Source of the DNA: Eretmocerus hayati | Taxonomy: Eukaryota; Arthropoda; Insecta; Hymenoptera; Aphelinidae | Length of the DNA stretch: 64,000 bases | Direction of reading: 5' to 3' | Assembly: GCA_029851415.1 (NCBI GenBank) | Contig: CM056742.1 | Span: forward strand, 94,540,748 to 94,604,747 | Shown: piece after piece, positions 42,440-54,019 of the stretch | Layout of the letters: every line of letters starts with the position of its first letter | Numbering within the stretch: the first letter of the stretch is position 1 | Program-made: the position numbers and the translations under genes | Notes under the pieces: model-generated | What the model saw: the letters and a program-made list of their open reading frames with translations, nothing else | The model's database searches: none | What the model was told of the DNA's origin: nothing

Positions 42440-42888
42440 GGCGCTGGTGAGTTGACACAACACGTACTTCGTATCGCTCCCTACAGAACTACGATTTTAA
42501 CGAAAGATTTACTTTCCCGAGTGGAAAATTTTTACAGGGTGGACCTCTCCTACAGGCTCTCGTCCTTGGAGCATACACTGGTTGGCTCCTCATTCGAGCC
42601 TGGGAGAATTATCCACCTTGAACGATTGCACCGGAGCCTCATCATCATCGCCGAGAGTAACTTATTGGCGCGCAAATTTTTGTCGTCTGCTTCGCTGCCA
42701 CTACTACACCTCGCTGACACTTATAGCCATCTTTTAGCAGTGACAGTCTTGTGACGTGCAGTGTAAACGTGCTGATAACTTTTTATTAACAATAATAGTG
42801 GTAATTTGATGGAGTGTGTGTGCAGTGTCGCGGAAAATCATTGGTGAATTGATCATTCTTTCTGGTCAGCGGACCGCTGCAGAAATTT
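42440..42888 (+). other. Presumed 5' UTR of LINE J
   Basis: No domain is visible. By position it precedes ORF1 of the next LINE and may be its 5' UTR or promoter region; the true 5' end could be hidden at the CT tract. Confidence 0.4.
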
Positions 42889-44118
42889 ATGCTTCATGCG
42901 CATGCGCATTCGATCTCCATACAATCTTGCCACTCACGAACACCTGATGCTCGCCGAATGCCTGCGTGCGCGAAGTGTTTGAAGCCAATCGCAGGCGAAT
43001 TCATTTTATGTGACTCTGAAAATTGTACAAACACATTTCATCCGGGCTGTGCTCGTGTGTATGCTGGTTACCGCTCGGCCAAACCGTGTTGCGCGCTATC
43101 CATTACGGGATCTAGGCATTATCGGAAGAGCGTCGGTATGGAAGGCAATGGTCATAACCAAGTACCGCCATCTGCGGGAGATCCTCCGCACACACCTACC
43201 ACGACGGCGCTGCTCTTTGACAGCGGCAGTTCAGCTGCTGCTTCGCTGCCCACCAACACAAGCATACAGCCGCCGGCTACGAGCGACCTGCAATTAGCAG
43301 CCATTTCAGAGCTCATTGAGAGCAAGCTCAATGCATTTTCTAATCGCCAGGAACAACGCTTAAAGGATATGGAAACTAAATTCCAGTCATCTTTAAGTGC
43401 ATTGAATCTGCGCGTAGACGACTTGAGTGCTATCAACAACAAGCTGGTGGAGCATGACAAACAAATTGATGACTTGGGTGCGAGAGTGACCCAAGATCTG
43501 TCACTAGTTCGGGATGAGTTGCGCGCTGTCAAAGAGAATGTTGCGGCTCTCCAACTTCCAGCACCTCTCGCTCCCAGTACCAATGTTGCAGTAAACAACC
43601 CCATCAAGGATGAAGGAGAATTGATTGTGTCTGGCATACCACTCGATATACAGGCTTCTCCACTCAATATCATCAAGTCCATTCTGCTTGCCCTGAATTT
43701 GTCGAACCTGGTTATTGATGTGCTTGATGCAAGATTCTTTCCACGCGAATCTACTAAGAAAAATGGCACTGCGCCTGCTACATCTGCATCCAGAAGTCAA
43801 AATAATTCCACGAAGAGCATCGTAGTAAAATTCAAGTCACCACAGGTACGGGACCATGTCGTGTCCACTCGCATCACTTCATCCATTTTTACTGCTGCTC
43901 AAGCCTTCGGTGAGGCTTCATACACCAACAAGATTTTCATACGTCCGCTGTATCCGAAATCTATCTATGAGTTGTTCAAAAAAGCGAAGGACAAGGCAAA
44001 AGAGCTCAATTATATGCATCCGCGCATTATTGATTACACTGTCATCATGAGAAAAGACTCTAAATCTCCACAGATTGCTGTCAAATCCGAGGCTGAGTTA
44101 AACTCTTTTCATTCCTAA
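42889..44118 (+). CDS. LINE J ORF1: PHD-finger/coiled-coil/FP-like protein
   Basis: The 409-residue frame runs from ATG 42889; a second Met at 42958 (MPACAKC) directly precedes the zinc finger and could be the real start. Cys/His pairs CAKC, C-DSENC, FHPGC and CC form a PHD-like finger (about 26-67). A Ser/Thr-rich linker leads to a heptad-rich coiled coil (about 140-225, LKDMETKFQSSLSALNLRVD). The C-terminal FP-like nucleic-acid-binding domain follows (IFIRPLYPKSIYELFKKAKD, MRKDSKSPQIAV). This architecture is typical of ORF1 in insect CR1/Jockey-group LINEs. The frame is intact. The end overlaps ORF2 by 17 nt in a different frame. Confidence 0.82.
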   Translation: MLHAHAHSISIQSCHSRTPDARRMPACAKCLKPIAGEFILCDSENCTNTFHPGCARVYAGYRSAKPCCALSITGSRHYRKSVGMEGNGHNQVPPSAGDPPHTPTTTALLFDSGSSAAASLPTNTSIQPPATSDLQLAAISELIESKLNAFSNRQEQRLKDMETKFQSSLSALNLRVDDLSAINNKLVEHDKQIDDLGARVTQDLSLVRDELRAVKENVAALQLPAPLAPSTNVAVNNPIKDEGELIVSGIPLDIQASPLNIIKSILLALNLSNLVIDVLDARFFPRESTKKNGTAPATSASRSQNNSTKSIVVKFKSPQVRDHVVSTRITSSIFTAAQAFGEASYTNKIFIRPLYPKSIYELFKKAKDKAKELNYMHPRIIDYTVIMRKDSKSPQIAVKSEAELNSFHS

Positions 44119-46091
44119 CAATAGTAAACCTCTATTTCAATGCAATCCTAGCTTTACCCTATTCAAGATTTCACATGCAAATGTTAATGGCCTAGTCACT
44201 CACTTTAATGAAATAGAGTTATTCTTACATGATAATTTCAAACATATTTTTGCCATCTCTGAAAGCAAGCTTTCTGCGCAGGACACTAGCACATCTGTCC
44301 ACCTCCCAAATTATAATCTCTTACGCAATGACAGAGTCAACCGGCCAGGTGGTGGGGTGGCTCTATACATTCACGAATCATTGAAGTTCAAAGTTCTCAT
44401 GCAGTCTGATAGTTCTCGACTTAATTTTTCTGAATACATTATCGCAGAGATAGCAGTCGGTAATGACAAGCTACTTTTCGGAGTTATCTACCGTCCACCT
44501 CATGGCCTTCTGCCAGATGAATTTTTTGAAGTTTTATCCACATTCCTCCCTAAATATGAACGTATTGTTTTAACTGGTGACTTCAATGTCAATATGTGTG
44601 CCAAAGATTCAGATAGCAAATTTATCCTGAGAAATGTGCAAAATCTTGCCTTAGAACTAGTTCAATCAGAGCCAACAAACCATGTATTAAATGCTCAGCG
44701 TCAACTAGCTCACACGTGGATTGATCTGTTCATCGTCAACTCGTTATCTTTTGTCGAATCTTACATTAAGTCTGACGCCCCCTTTACTTATGGCCATGAT
44801 AGAATAGATCTTGACGTCAAATTTTATGCTCCTAGACCTCAGAAGCGCTCATTCATTAAGCGAAACTTCAAACATTTTGATCGTCCCAAATATTTGGCGG
44901 ACCTACACTCTGAATTGTCCAAATATGACGAAAACTTGTGTCTCGATGAAAAAGTTCAGGCGTTCACTGCTTCAATGACTCATGCATTGGACCGTGCAGC
45001 ACCAAAGCGCGTGGTCACGATTTCTGACGCAAAAAAACCGTGGGTAGATAAAGAAATCAGACAGCGCATGAAACAGCGAGACAAAGCCTATAAGAAAGCC
45101 AAAGAACTCGATTCTCCTGTTATTATGGAAAACTATCGATCCCTTCGTGCAGAAATAAAAACTGAGCTCAAGAAAGCCAAAAACAGTTACTATTCTAGTC
45201 AGATCAATGCGGCTAAGAACATGAACAAGCTGTGGACTGCTCTTGACCGACTGGGAATGGTGAAATTGCTGGCTCCTTCTCCATTCATCAACTTTTCACA
45301 TAATACCATCAACTCACATTTTGCATCCATTTCGTGTAACAATACTCCTACTACATCTGAAATCGCATCAACTGACTACATCGCATCCCATGCATCACCC
45401 CAACATCCAGATCTCATATCACTGTTTTCGCTCAATGAGACATCACCTGACGAGGTCTATGAAGAAATGCTCGGAGTCAAATCCAAGTCGTCCGGTCTTG
45501 ATGGCCTAACAGTAAAAAATCTTATCACCTCGTGTCCTGAAATCCTTCTGCCTCTTACTAACATTTTCAATTCATCCATTACATCAGCATCATATCCTAC
45601 GCTCTGGAAACGCACACTCGTTACACCTATCCCGAATACAGCCGTGATCTCAGATGTTTCTGATCTTCGTCCCATTGCAAGGCTGTCTGAGTGCTCGAAG
45701 ATCCTGGAGAAAATAGTTGCACGTCAATTACTGAATCACTTTGAGAAGAACCTCCTGCTGGACTCGCGCCAAGCAGGCTTTCGCCAGGGCCACAGCACTC
45801 AGACAGCACTCCTAGGAGTTCTGGATGATGTGAGGCATGCCATTGATAAATCGCAATATACCATCCTTGTACTGTTCGACTTCTCCAAAGCGTTTGATAA
45901 GATCCCACATCATATTCTCATTCAGAAACTTCGCTCATATCATGTAGATAATCACACTATTAAGTGGTTCCTGTCGTACCTTGCGGACAGATGTCAGGCT
46001 GTGATTGATGAAGGTGGAACTGTGTCAGATTGGCTTCAAATAACAGCAGGAGTGCCTCAAGGCTCTGTCTTAGGACCCCTTCTTTTTGCTT
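44102..46091 (+). pseudogene. LINE J ORF2: endonuclease and RT, 3'-truncated before the active site
   Basis: The frame is open from 44102, overlapping the ORF1 stop, with no early ATG. The endonuclease reads SHANVNGL, ISESKLSAQ, RPGGGVALYI, GVIYRPPHG, VLTGDFNVNM and GHDRIDLDV. The linker has KKPWVDKEIRQRMKQRDKAY. The RT reads SSGLDGLTVKNL, DLRPIARLSECSKILEKIV, FRQGHSTQTALLGVLDDV, LFDFSKAFDKIPH and GVPQGSVLGPLLF. It stops there: homology ends at about 46091, before the (F/Y)ADD motif, and unrelated repeat DNA follows. No stop or frameshift occurs in the 660 codons retained, so the loss is a single clean truncation. Confidence 0.85.
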
Positions 46092-47110
46092 TCTCGAAGA
46101 GAAAGTATTGTATCGGTGCGGAAATTTCCGCAAAATTTTTTTCCGAATTTCCCATTTTTGACCCCTTAATTGGAACAATAGCCAAATGAGAGTCGGTCTA
46201 TCTTTTTCTTCTCGCCAAGGTCTATAAAATGGTACTCCTATACTTTCCTCATCTAGAATACAACGCTCTCTGTGAAATATTTTCAAACACGCATTGCTTA
46301 TGTCCGTATGTATGTGTGTCTGTATGTTGTCTTCCATTTGTCACGCGATATCTCCTGAACCCCTGGATCAATCTTCTTCAAACTTCAAGGGTTTGTTTTA
46401 AATTAATCAGCAATGAGCCCAGTCCATTGACAGCTCTATTCTCTTGATACCACCTCTCCCACGTTCTACTGATTGCCTAAATTCCAACACCATTTTCAGA
46501 CCTTGTTGGTCCAAATGTTCTGACACCTCCGATTCTCAATATAAACGGTCACTCATTGTTGTACAAATACTCCTATATCGTTCTAAAGAGATTGGTTAAT
46601 ACGGAATTTTGATAAAAATTCTCATTTTTTCAAATTGAATTTTTTTATTTCACGTTCTATGTCACTCGAAATTTGGCGAACGCCTGTATGGATCTCTCTG
46701 AAAATTTGACACATTATTTAGCTTCCTTGGGTAGTGAGCCCAGTCATTTTTGACGATTATCTGCCGAACCATATTGATACAAATGGTCGTTTTGCTTTCT
46801 CTAAAGAGAAAGGGTTGTTTTTGGCACAGAAAATTTTTCGCTCAATTTTCCATTCAAACCAATATTTTCTTCTGAAAATCTCTTTCCATCTGGATAAGAC
46901 CGATACCTTCTTACTCCTCTCGCCATAATCTATCGATTTCAGGTAACGCTTTTTCCCGTTGTAGCTCCCTAAACCAATGAGAGACTCCTCTCTCTCACTC
47001 TCTGCACGTGTGTATGTGTATGCGTGTATGAGAGGTTCTACAGAACTTTTGACATTTGGGTTACTGCAGAATGCGATTTTTTTTTTCATGGCACGCGTCT
47101 GGAATCAATT
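46092..47110. repeat. Diverged direct repeats fused to the LINE J breakpoint
   Basis: GCTTTCTCGAAGAGAAAG (46088-46105) and GCTTTCTCTAAAGAGAAAG (46794-46812) start two loosely similar segments. Each continues through an AAATTT-rich part, a TCTCGCCA block and a GTGTATGTGTGT-like block. It looks like two old copies of one noncoding repeat. No gene is seen. Confidence 0.45.
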
Positions 47111-47427
47111 TGAGTGGTAACTAGAACCTCAAAAAGGAGTGGAAAAGTGCGTGCCCACTAATTTGGGGGAATGTTATTTCTGTACCAACCAAAAACGTTC
47201 ACAGACGTCCAAAGGACTTTTAGATACTCTCAGTCGAATGTAAACCCATTGGATCATTCGCGCACTGCTAGATGTGGTTATCGGTCAGATTTTTGAGTAA
47301 TTCTGACTGAAAAGCAACGATTTTTCTGCCTCGCCAGCTCGTTATCACACCACGAGGGGTATTCAAGGAAAATGGCTCTGGAAACTAGAATCATTTCAAC
47401 GCGTCTTTGTATGATTCGGGATCGTGG

Positions 47428-47428
<1 letters not shown>

Positions 47429-47511
<83 letters not shown>
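47429..47511. repeat. (TA)n microsatellite
   Basis: A pure TA tract of about 83 bp, bordering the cluster of TCTGGGAC motifs. Confidence 0.97.
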
Positions 47512-47513
<2 letters not shown>

Positions 47514-47524
47514 CTTTAGCGCCA

Positions 47525-47935
47525 GATTCTGGGACGCGATATATTGACGATGTAACTCCATATTCTGGGACGTATTATTCATATTTCATCCAATTCTGGG
47601 ACTCAAAAATATTTTTCGAAAGTCCCAAAATTTGAAAAACAACGTCTGAGAAAAGTCCCAGAAGATGAAAAAGTTTCACTGATAGGATGGCCAATATTGA
47701 CGAACTTTTCTGGGATATTTCACTCATTTCTTCATATTTTCTGGGACGTCCGAGAATTTGAAAAGATGTTGGAAAACACGTCCCACAATATGAAGAAGAT
47801 TATTGAATAAATTTCCAACGATGACTTCAGAGATTCACACAATTTCTGGGACTTTTTCCCTCGTTCATTCTCATTTTCTGGGACGTCCCAGAATTTGAGA
47901 TAACATTCAAAAAAAGTCCCAGAATGCGAAGGGTA
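47525..47935. repeat. Cluster of TCTGGGAC/GTCCCAGA motifs in alternating orientation
   Basis: The 8-mer or near variants occur about a dozen times in 410 bp on both strands, twice as near-palindromic pairs (CTGGGACGTCCGAGAATTTG near 47739; CTGGGACGTCCCAGAATTTG near 47879). Spacing is irregular. It may be subterminal repeats of a transposon or a satellite relic. Confidence 0.7.
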
Positions 47936-48376
47936 GATTTTGAAATGAATTCTCAAAACTAAATGTGAGATTCGATCTCCCAGACGGTTGCAGCGAGAAT
48001 TTTTGAAAATATCGCAGCTTTCACAATCTGCGATTGGGTTAGATGCTACAAACCGGGTACACCTAGTTCAAAAAAGATCGGCTCTTTTTTTGAAACAAAT
48101 CAATCTTCATCCAATACAAGAAGTATTTCTTCACAATCTGAGATGATCTAGTTCACAAGATTGTCATCTGTAATAGGGAACTATTTTCTCTCACCTCTTC
48201 GCCTCATTCTGTTCATCAATAACCAACTCATAACTCGGACCAAGTACACTCATGTAATTGATATAGAATTTCACTTACAGGTTAGTTCATTGGATCTTCC
48301 ATTTTCAAGGCTTAGCTCCGTTTTATGGCTACAGATCGCCAACGTGTGACCTGTATCATCTCAAAATGTGAAAATA

Positions 48377-49575
48377 CACTACCGGTCAAAAGTTCAAGAG
48401 CACTTACAATATACATAATTTCTTAACCTGCTCAGCTCGGTACCTCGGAACTAGTCGCTCGGAATGGACTTTCACACAACTCATTCCAAAGCTCTTTTCA
48501 TGCACTTTCAAATAAGTTAATCCACTCCCTGCTTCATCCCTGCAACTTTGAACCGTATCAGCTAGGAAAAGGAAATTTTCTCACGATTTCAGGTAGATCT
48601 TCGATCCCCCGCAAATTCCACGGGAATCATTTATTGAAATGAAAATCATAGCGTCTCGAAGTACTATTCAAGAGCTTTTGAATCCGTTCTTGAAAGTCAT
48701 CCTATCTTGTTCCTGGTCCGAGTAGTGGCTGTTTTTGTGAACGAAGATACCTCTTGGAAAACGGTCTAATCATTAGAAAATCATGATAAACCTTATACTG
48801 AGCGAGGTGCAAGGACTATCCCTGATTTTTTCGTCAATTATGGTCTAGAAGTTCAGAGAAAGCATGGTTATATCCTCATGAGTCTCATTTCCACACGATC
48901 CCTGACTACACGGAGAAATTTTTCTGCAGTGAAGTATGGCGGCAGAGCACAGATGGCGCAGCAGCACACCGTTCGCGATATCGCGCAAACATTCATGCCG
49001 GGCCACCCCGACAATCGTGCGGAGAGCTCCACAGCAAATGCGGAGCTGGAACACAAAAAGTGTTCTCGGCGCACGATTGTCGGGGTGGCCCGGCATGAAT
49101 GTTTGCGCGAGATCACGAACGTTGCGCTGCCGCGCCATTTGTGCTCTCCCGCCATACTTTACTGCAGAACGATTTCTCCGTGTAGTGGGCCTCTTTGTCA
49201 TTGCGAATTTTTCTTTATCAAAACATTCAATACTTAGAACAAGGACGACCTAGAACAATTTTCAACTATAGATTCTGAAGCTCTTGAATAGTACTTCAAG
49301 ATGCTATGACCTTCATTTCGATCGATGGATTTCCGTGGAATATACAGGGGATCAAAAATTTACGTGGAATCGTGAAAAAAGTGGCTTTTTCTAGCTGGCT
49401 CGGCTCAAAGCTGCAGAGATAGAGCGAGAAGTGCATCAACACATTCAAAAGTGCGTAAGAAGAACTGCAAGTTGAGCTAAATCAAAGTCCATTCTGACAA
49501 ACTAGCTCCGAGGTATCGAGCTGAGAAGGTAAAAAAATTATTTATCGAGTGATCTTAGACTTTTGACCGGTAGTG
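48377..49575. mobile_element. Tc1/mariner-type foldback MITE
   Basis: The termini CACTACCGGTCAAAAGT are inverted repeats flanked by TA (48375-48376, 49576-49577). Diverged inverted homology continues inward for ~350 bp on each side, including GGTACCTCGGA with TCCGAGGTATC and the ACTATTCAAGAGCTT block. It contains a second complete MITE (48909-49182). There is no transposase. Confidence 0.85.
48909..49182. mobile_element. 274-bp MITE nested inside the previous element
   Basis: The ends CACGGAGAAAT and ATTTCTCCGTG are flanked by TA. Inverted similarity extends about 115 bp from each end, including CAAACATTCATGCCGGGCCA and a GACAATCGTGCG block near the centre. The arms are less diverged than those of the host element, consistent with later insertion. 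Confidence 0.82.
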
Positions 49576-49577
49576 TA

Positions 49578-50956
49578 TACTTCTTAATGAAAAAAGAGCG
49601 ATAAGTTGCATAAAAGGAGTAAATTCCTTCAGAATCCAAGTGTGCAAAATTCTGGCGATGTGAATCCGGCTGGTGGCGTTCTTATCTCAGAGCGGGATTG
49701 TGAATTCTGCGCTTTTTCGAAAATTTTCCAGAAGTTATATAAATTGTATCCGAATACAAATGAGTCGTGCCTCGTATGTATCTAATCGGACGAATGCAAT
49801 GAACTAAAAGATTTAAAGGTTCTCATAGCTTTTCCAGGTGAGTATTAATGCAAGAGGCATAAGACGCGGGGTGGGTGCTACAACTGCCTATTCAAAACTG
49901 ACCTTATACCAGAAAGGAAGTCCTTGCTAGACAATCAAAGTCACTCTTGTAATTTTTGCACGACAAGGAGTGTGGCTATGGTCACAATGTATTCTTACTG
50001 CCGAAGCAACGGACCCTACTATCGAAGTATAGGACGTCACTGCCGCAGCAACGCACGTTGGCTTCAATTGCAAATTGGCAAAGTCCCGTTGCCTTAATAG
50101 CAACCTTACGTCCGCTGTAATGGCAAGAGAAAGAGCCTTGCTTTTCAGCGAGGATTCGTTTCCATGGATATTTATGTTGGAAGCTTATGGAGGAATGAAT
50201 TGATGGATTTTATAAAAATTTGCGCTGAGCCTTCCTGAATTGATTAACAGTCGTTAGCTTGAGTTTCTGGCTAATAACCAATTCAATCTGACCATCTCTT
50301 AAATTTGGCAGAATGGAGGTCTCAAGAGAAATTTAGAGGGCCAACAGCTCTAAATTGATGAATGATGAACATCTCGAATTTTGCGGCTTCGGAACGATTT
50401 CTACGAGTTTCTGCCGACCTATCAGTCCATGGCGCTATTCGATCATTCTTTCAACAGTTACGTGAAAGGAAGTCTGAGGATTCGACAAAATTTCCCACTT
50501 TTACCACATCGTTTACGTGAGAAAGAGGGATTTATATAATACTAAAGTCTAATATTCCAAAATGTCTCGCAATTCAAGTCCCTCGAGTTGCTTACTCAAA
50601 TTATCAAAAGTTAGTCCAGATGTGCCCATGACTACGCAATTATCGACTCGCGAGTGCACGAAAATCTATAGTCGAATGATTATACGCGATCCAACAAGCT
50701 GGGAGATCAGTAAGTATGGGCGCAAAGTCAAGCCATCCTCCAAGCTGCAAATTCGGTTGAACCTTCATCATGGCGACGTCAACGACGTGAGAAAATGCAA
50801 CTCAGTGAGCGGAAGTCTCCCAGAATTATCCCAAAAGTTTTCTCATTCACCTTCTACACAGGTCCCAACGTGTCCCTGTTGCCCGTGTCATCGGCACTTG
50901 CATCTGGTCTCATCTTCATCATTCAACAGTAACCAATCAAGACACAGTCACTTTAT
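49578..50956. other. Stretch without a supportable gene
   Basis: A 141-codon plus-strand frame (50562-50987) has no recognised domain and overlaps repeat DNA at its end. I see no RNA gene or clear repeat. Confidence 0.5.
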
Positions 50957-52910
50957 AGCGAGCTTAACTACGACCAGGGTCGTTTGAGAAATGGTTGAGA
51001 CGCCAATTCAGGCTGATCAATTCGATGCCGTGTCTCATTTCACTCGGATGAGAACGAAGCTCGGTTGCGCGCGCGAAAAATTCATCTGCTTTGTTATGAA
51101 CACGTCGCGGCAATCATAACATCACATAGAATAATCTTTGACTGAGGATTTTGAATTTGATTGCGATTCAGTGGAATTGGTGAATCTCCGAAAATGAAGC
51201 CCACCACGAGTGATGCTCTGTGCTCAAAATCAAAGCCCGATAAGCTCGAGCTGACGAATAACCACATCGAATGTTTATATAACGCGATGCTGCTGCAGCT
51301 TTTTGTACCAGTTATTTAGTGATGTGATGTGATTTATGATTTCCAGTTTTGAAAACTTGACTCCATGCTTGCATTTTATAATCTTTCTGTCAATCTGGTG
51401 GGCTTGAAGCAATCAAGTTTTCTCTTCGATTAGAGCGAGATTTCTCATATTTTTCTTGAGCTCCGAATGACATTTCGAAAGACACTGGGAGTCATTTTAC
51501 TCGTCATTTCATGTGACATTGCTCTCGAGTTTCCTCAACGAATAAATTAGCATGCCTGTCAGCTCTCATTTTGAGCTGTAGTAAAGGTGACTTATAATTG
51601 GATGGAAATCGCTGAATAACGAGGAACAAAAATCCGCAGAATCGCGTAATAAAGTTTCGATGTGGTTATTTGTCAATCGAGCTTATCGGACTTCGATTTT
51701 GAGCTCAGAGCATCACTCTTGGTGGGCTTCGTTTTCGGAGATTCATCAATTCACCAAATCGCAATCAGAATCGAAGCCTTCAGTCGAAGATCATCCTAAC
51801 CCTATTGAAAACAGTCTTGTCATGTACATGGCAAGAAAACATGATGTCACGTTTTTTGTGATTTATATATCATGAAATGGAACATTCGTGACAAGTTTTT
51901 CGATACGGGTCATGACGTTACTCTACTGGAAATTACTAATGCGGATGGAAAAATTGGATTGGCCGAAAAATCCAGTCACGGAGGTAGATAGCACTCATGA
52001 CTGTTCGGTCAAGAGTCCGACTCCGTTCCTCAGGGCCAGCGAGAAAGGATGCCTGGCGAGAAGTAAAAGGCCGACTTGAAGTGTGGATAGCTGACTATAC
52101 TGCCGTCCAAATATAAAAGGGACGTAACTGCAGCCGAGTTGAAATAGAGAAATTCGCAAAAGACTTTGCGACTTTGCATAAGCGGGGCAATACAATGTTT
52201 CAATTTCGGACTGGTTTTTTGGTCACTTTGAACTTTCGAAGAATTTCTTGAACTAGATATGAAGATGGGGAATTTCTCAAGATATCCAACGATATCAATA
52301 ACTCAATTTCGACCAGGAGTGCAGTTACGTCCCTTTTATATTTGGACGGCAGTATAGGATATAGCATATTTGTAACTTGGTTATTTTCTGAGAGGAAGAG
52401 CCGCCAAAGTACATATATCATGAGGTATAAGAGAGCGAGCAGGAAAACGCTATTATCCTATAGTCAGCTATCCACACTTCAAGTCAGCCTTTTATTCCCC
52501 GCCAGGCATCCTTCCTCGCTAGCCCCGAGGAACGGAGTCGGACTCTTAACCAAATGGTCATGAGTTCGAACCACCCCCGTGACTCGATTTTTCGGCCAAT
52601 CCAATTCTTTATGCTAATTAGTGATTTCCAGTAGAGTATCGTCATGGTCCGCCTCGAAAAGCTTGTCACGAATGTTCCACTTCATGATATATAAATCCCA
52701 AAGAACGTGACATCGTGTTTTCTTATCATGCACATGACAAGATTATTTTCAATGGGGATGTGATGTTATGATTGCCGCAATGGGTTCAAAAAACGCATGC
52801 GAATTTTTCGCGCCCGCGACCGAGTGAAGTGAGACACAGCAGCGAATTGATTGGCCTGAATTGGCGTCCCAACAATTTCTCAAACAATCCTGACTTCAAC
52901 GCTGGTCGCG
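50957..52910. mobile_element. Large foldback element with tRNA-like segments in both arms
   Basis: The left arm (about 50957-51130 plus 51795-52140) and right arm (about 52317-52910) are inverted copies. Matched landmarks are TGATGTTATGATTGCCGC, TCACGAATGTTCCA, ATTTTTCGGCCAATCCAAT, CAGGCATCC and TACGTCCCTTTTATATTTGG. Each arm holds a tRNA-Lys-like stretch; in the right arm (about 52525-52580) GGAGTCGGACTCTTAACC and a B box GAGTTCGAACC are visible. The right arm carries ~100 bp extra at 52365-52465, and the left arm is interrupted by another foldback. No transposase is seen. Confidence 0.72.
51131..51794. mobile_element. Foldback element nested in the left arm of the larger foldback
   Basis: The sequence at about 51139-51260 recurs inverted at about 51677-51800 (GAATCTCCGAAAA, GAAGCCCACCA, GTGATGCTCTG, CGATAAGCTCGA). 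The right arm of the host foldback lacks it, showing it inserted later. The interior is AT-rich and noncoding. Confidence 0.75.
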
Positions 52911-52954
52911 CATGCGCAGGGCTTTCGAGTCTATCAGCTTCTCTCTGGAACAAG

Positions 52955-53210
52955 TTTCTTACTCTGGTATTCATAGTCATTTCTAAACCGAGGGTTAGAG
53001 TTTGATCCGAGGTTTAGAGCGCCTAAATAGCGACAGCGCGTAGTTGTCGTGGCCAGATTATCAGCTCCGAGTCTTTTGGTGTTCTGCTGCGCTGGAATGA
53101 TGCAAAGACTTTGATTCATTCATTGACCACACCGACTACAGCGCCTAATCCGCGGATCTAACTCTAACCCTCGCTTTAGAAACGACTGTGAATACCAGAA
53201 TTACTCATAC
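52955..53210. mobile_element. Small foldback MITE
   Basis: CTCTGGTATTCATAGTC...AGGGTTAGAGTT...ATCCG...GCGC on the left recurs inverted at about 53140-53210 with a few changes, giving ~65-bp inverted ends around a short unrelated centre. Target duplication is unclear. Confidence 0.65.
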
Positions 53211-53674
53211 AAAAGTATCAAAAGCAGCTCAATCACCCGGATTAGGTCAGCATCCACCAAAAATAAGTGAGTATCACTTGAGATCAGGTTCAACACAAAA
53301 AAGGTGTGTCTCGTGCCACTCCGAGTCATAAATTGTAATGCAGCTCCATGAGTCTCTCTATAGATGAGGAACGAATAAACATCTCATGCGACAATGAGGA
53401 TAAGGTAAGAAGATACCATCAAATCCATATTGATTTCTCTTTCGTGAGTTCAAGTATCCCTCGGACGGATTGCACTCCCGAACTTTCACACGGTCTTCCC
53501 TTCGCTGAGAACCGACTTATAGTCAGTCGCAAATGCGTGGCTGTGTGCCCAAATGCTGGTGGGTGGAATCGAACAGTGAGATTTACGCTCCGGTCAAGCT
53601 GATTGCACCTCTAGTGGCTGACTCGCGTTGCGACTTGGTGATCCTGGTGCAGACAGTCAACTATTCCATATACT

Positions 53675-53807
53675 TTGAGTTGTAGAAGGTCATATGCTTC
53701 ACTGAACAGGTTTCAACATGTCGCTTTGAGAAATCACGCTGCTAATTTCAGGTACGTTGAATTGTAGAAGGTCATATTCTTTAGTGAAACAGTTTCAACG
53801 TGTCGCC
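53675..53807. repeat. Two direct copies of a ~70-bp unit
   Basis: TTGTAGAAGGTCATAT followed by CTT and GTTTCAAC(A/G)TGTCGC is present at about 53680-53732 and 53761-53806, offset ~82 bp. It adjoins the TTAA MITE. Confidence 0.7.
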
Positions 53808-53811
53808 TTAA

Positions 53812-54019
53812 GGGGATGTCGGAGTCCTATCAGTATTGTACAGTTACCGACATTGTCGACTTTTCGTTTTTCTCGATGAATTTTTGAGATATCGCAAATC
53901 TAATAAGTAACGCCGATTCTATGAGCCATACAGAATCGGCGTTACTTAGTAGAATCCTGATATCTCGAAAATTCATCGAGAAAAACGAAAAGTCGACAAT
54001 GTCGGTATCCGACATCCTC
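53812..54019. mobile_element. 208-bp palindromic MITE with TTAA target duplication
   Basis: It is flanked by TTAA at 53808-53811 and 54020-54023. Ends are GGGGATGTCGGA and TCCGACATCCTC. Almost the whole element folds back, with blocks CGACATTGTCGACTTTTCG and AGTAACGCCGATTCT mirrored around an 11-nt loop. The TTAA target and G-rich ends suggest a piggyBac-type non-autonomous element, like the longer one at 9983. Confidence 0.85.

Noticed and set aside
52505..52585. Functional tRNA-Lys gene
   Set aside because: Only partial tRNA similarity, present in both arms of a foldback element, without a proper acceptor stem.
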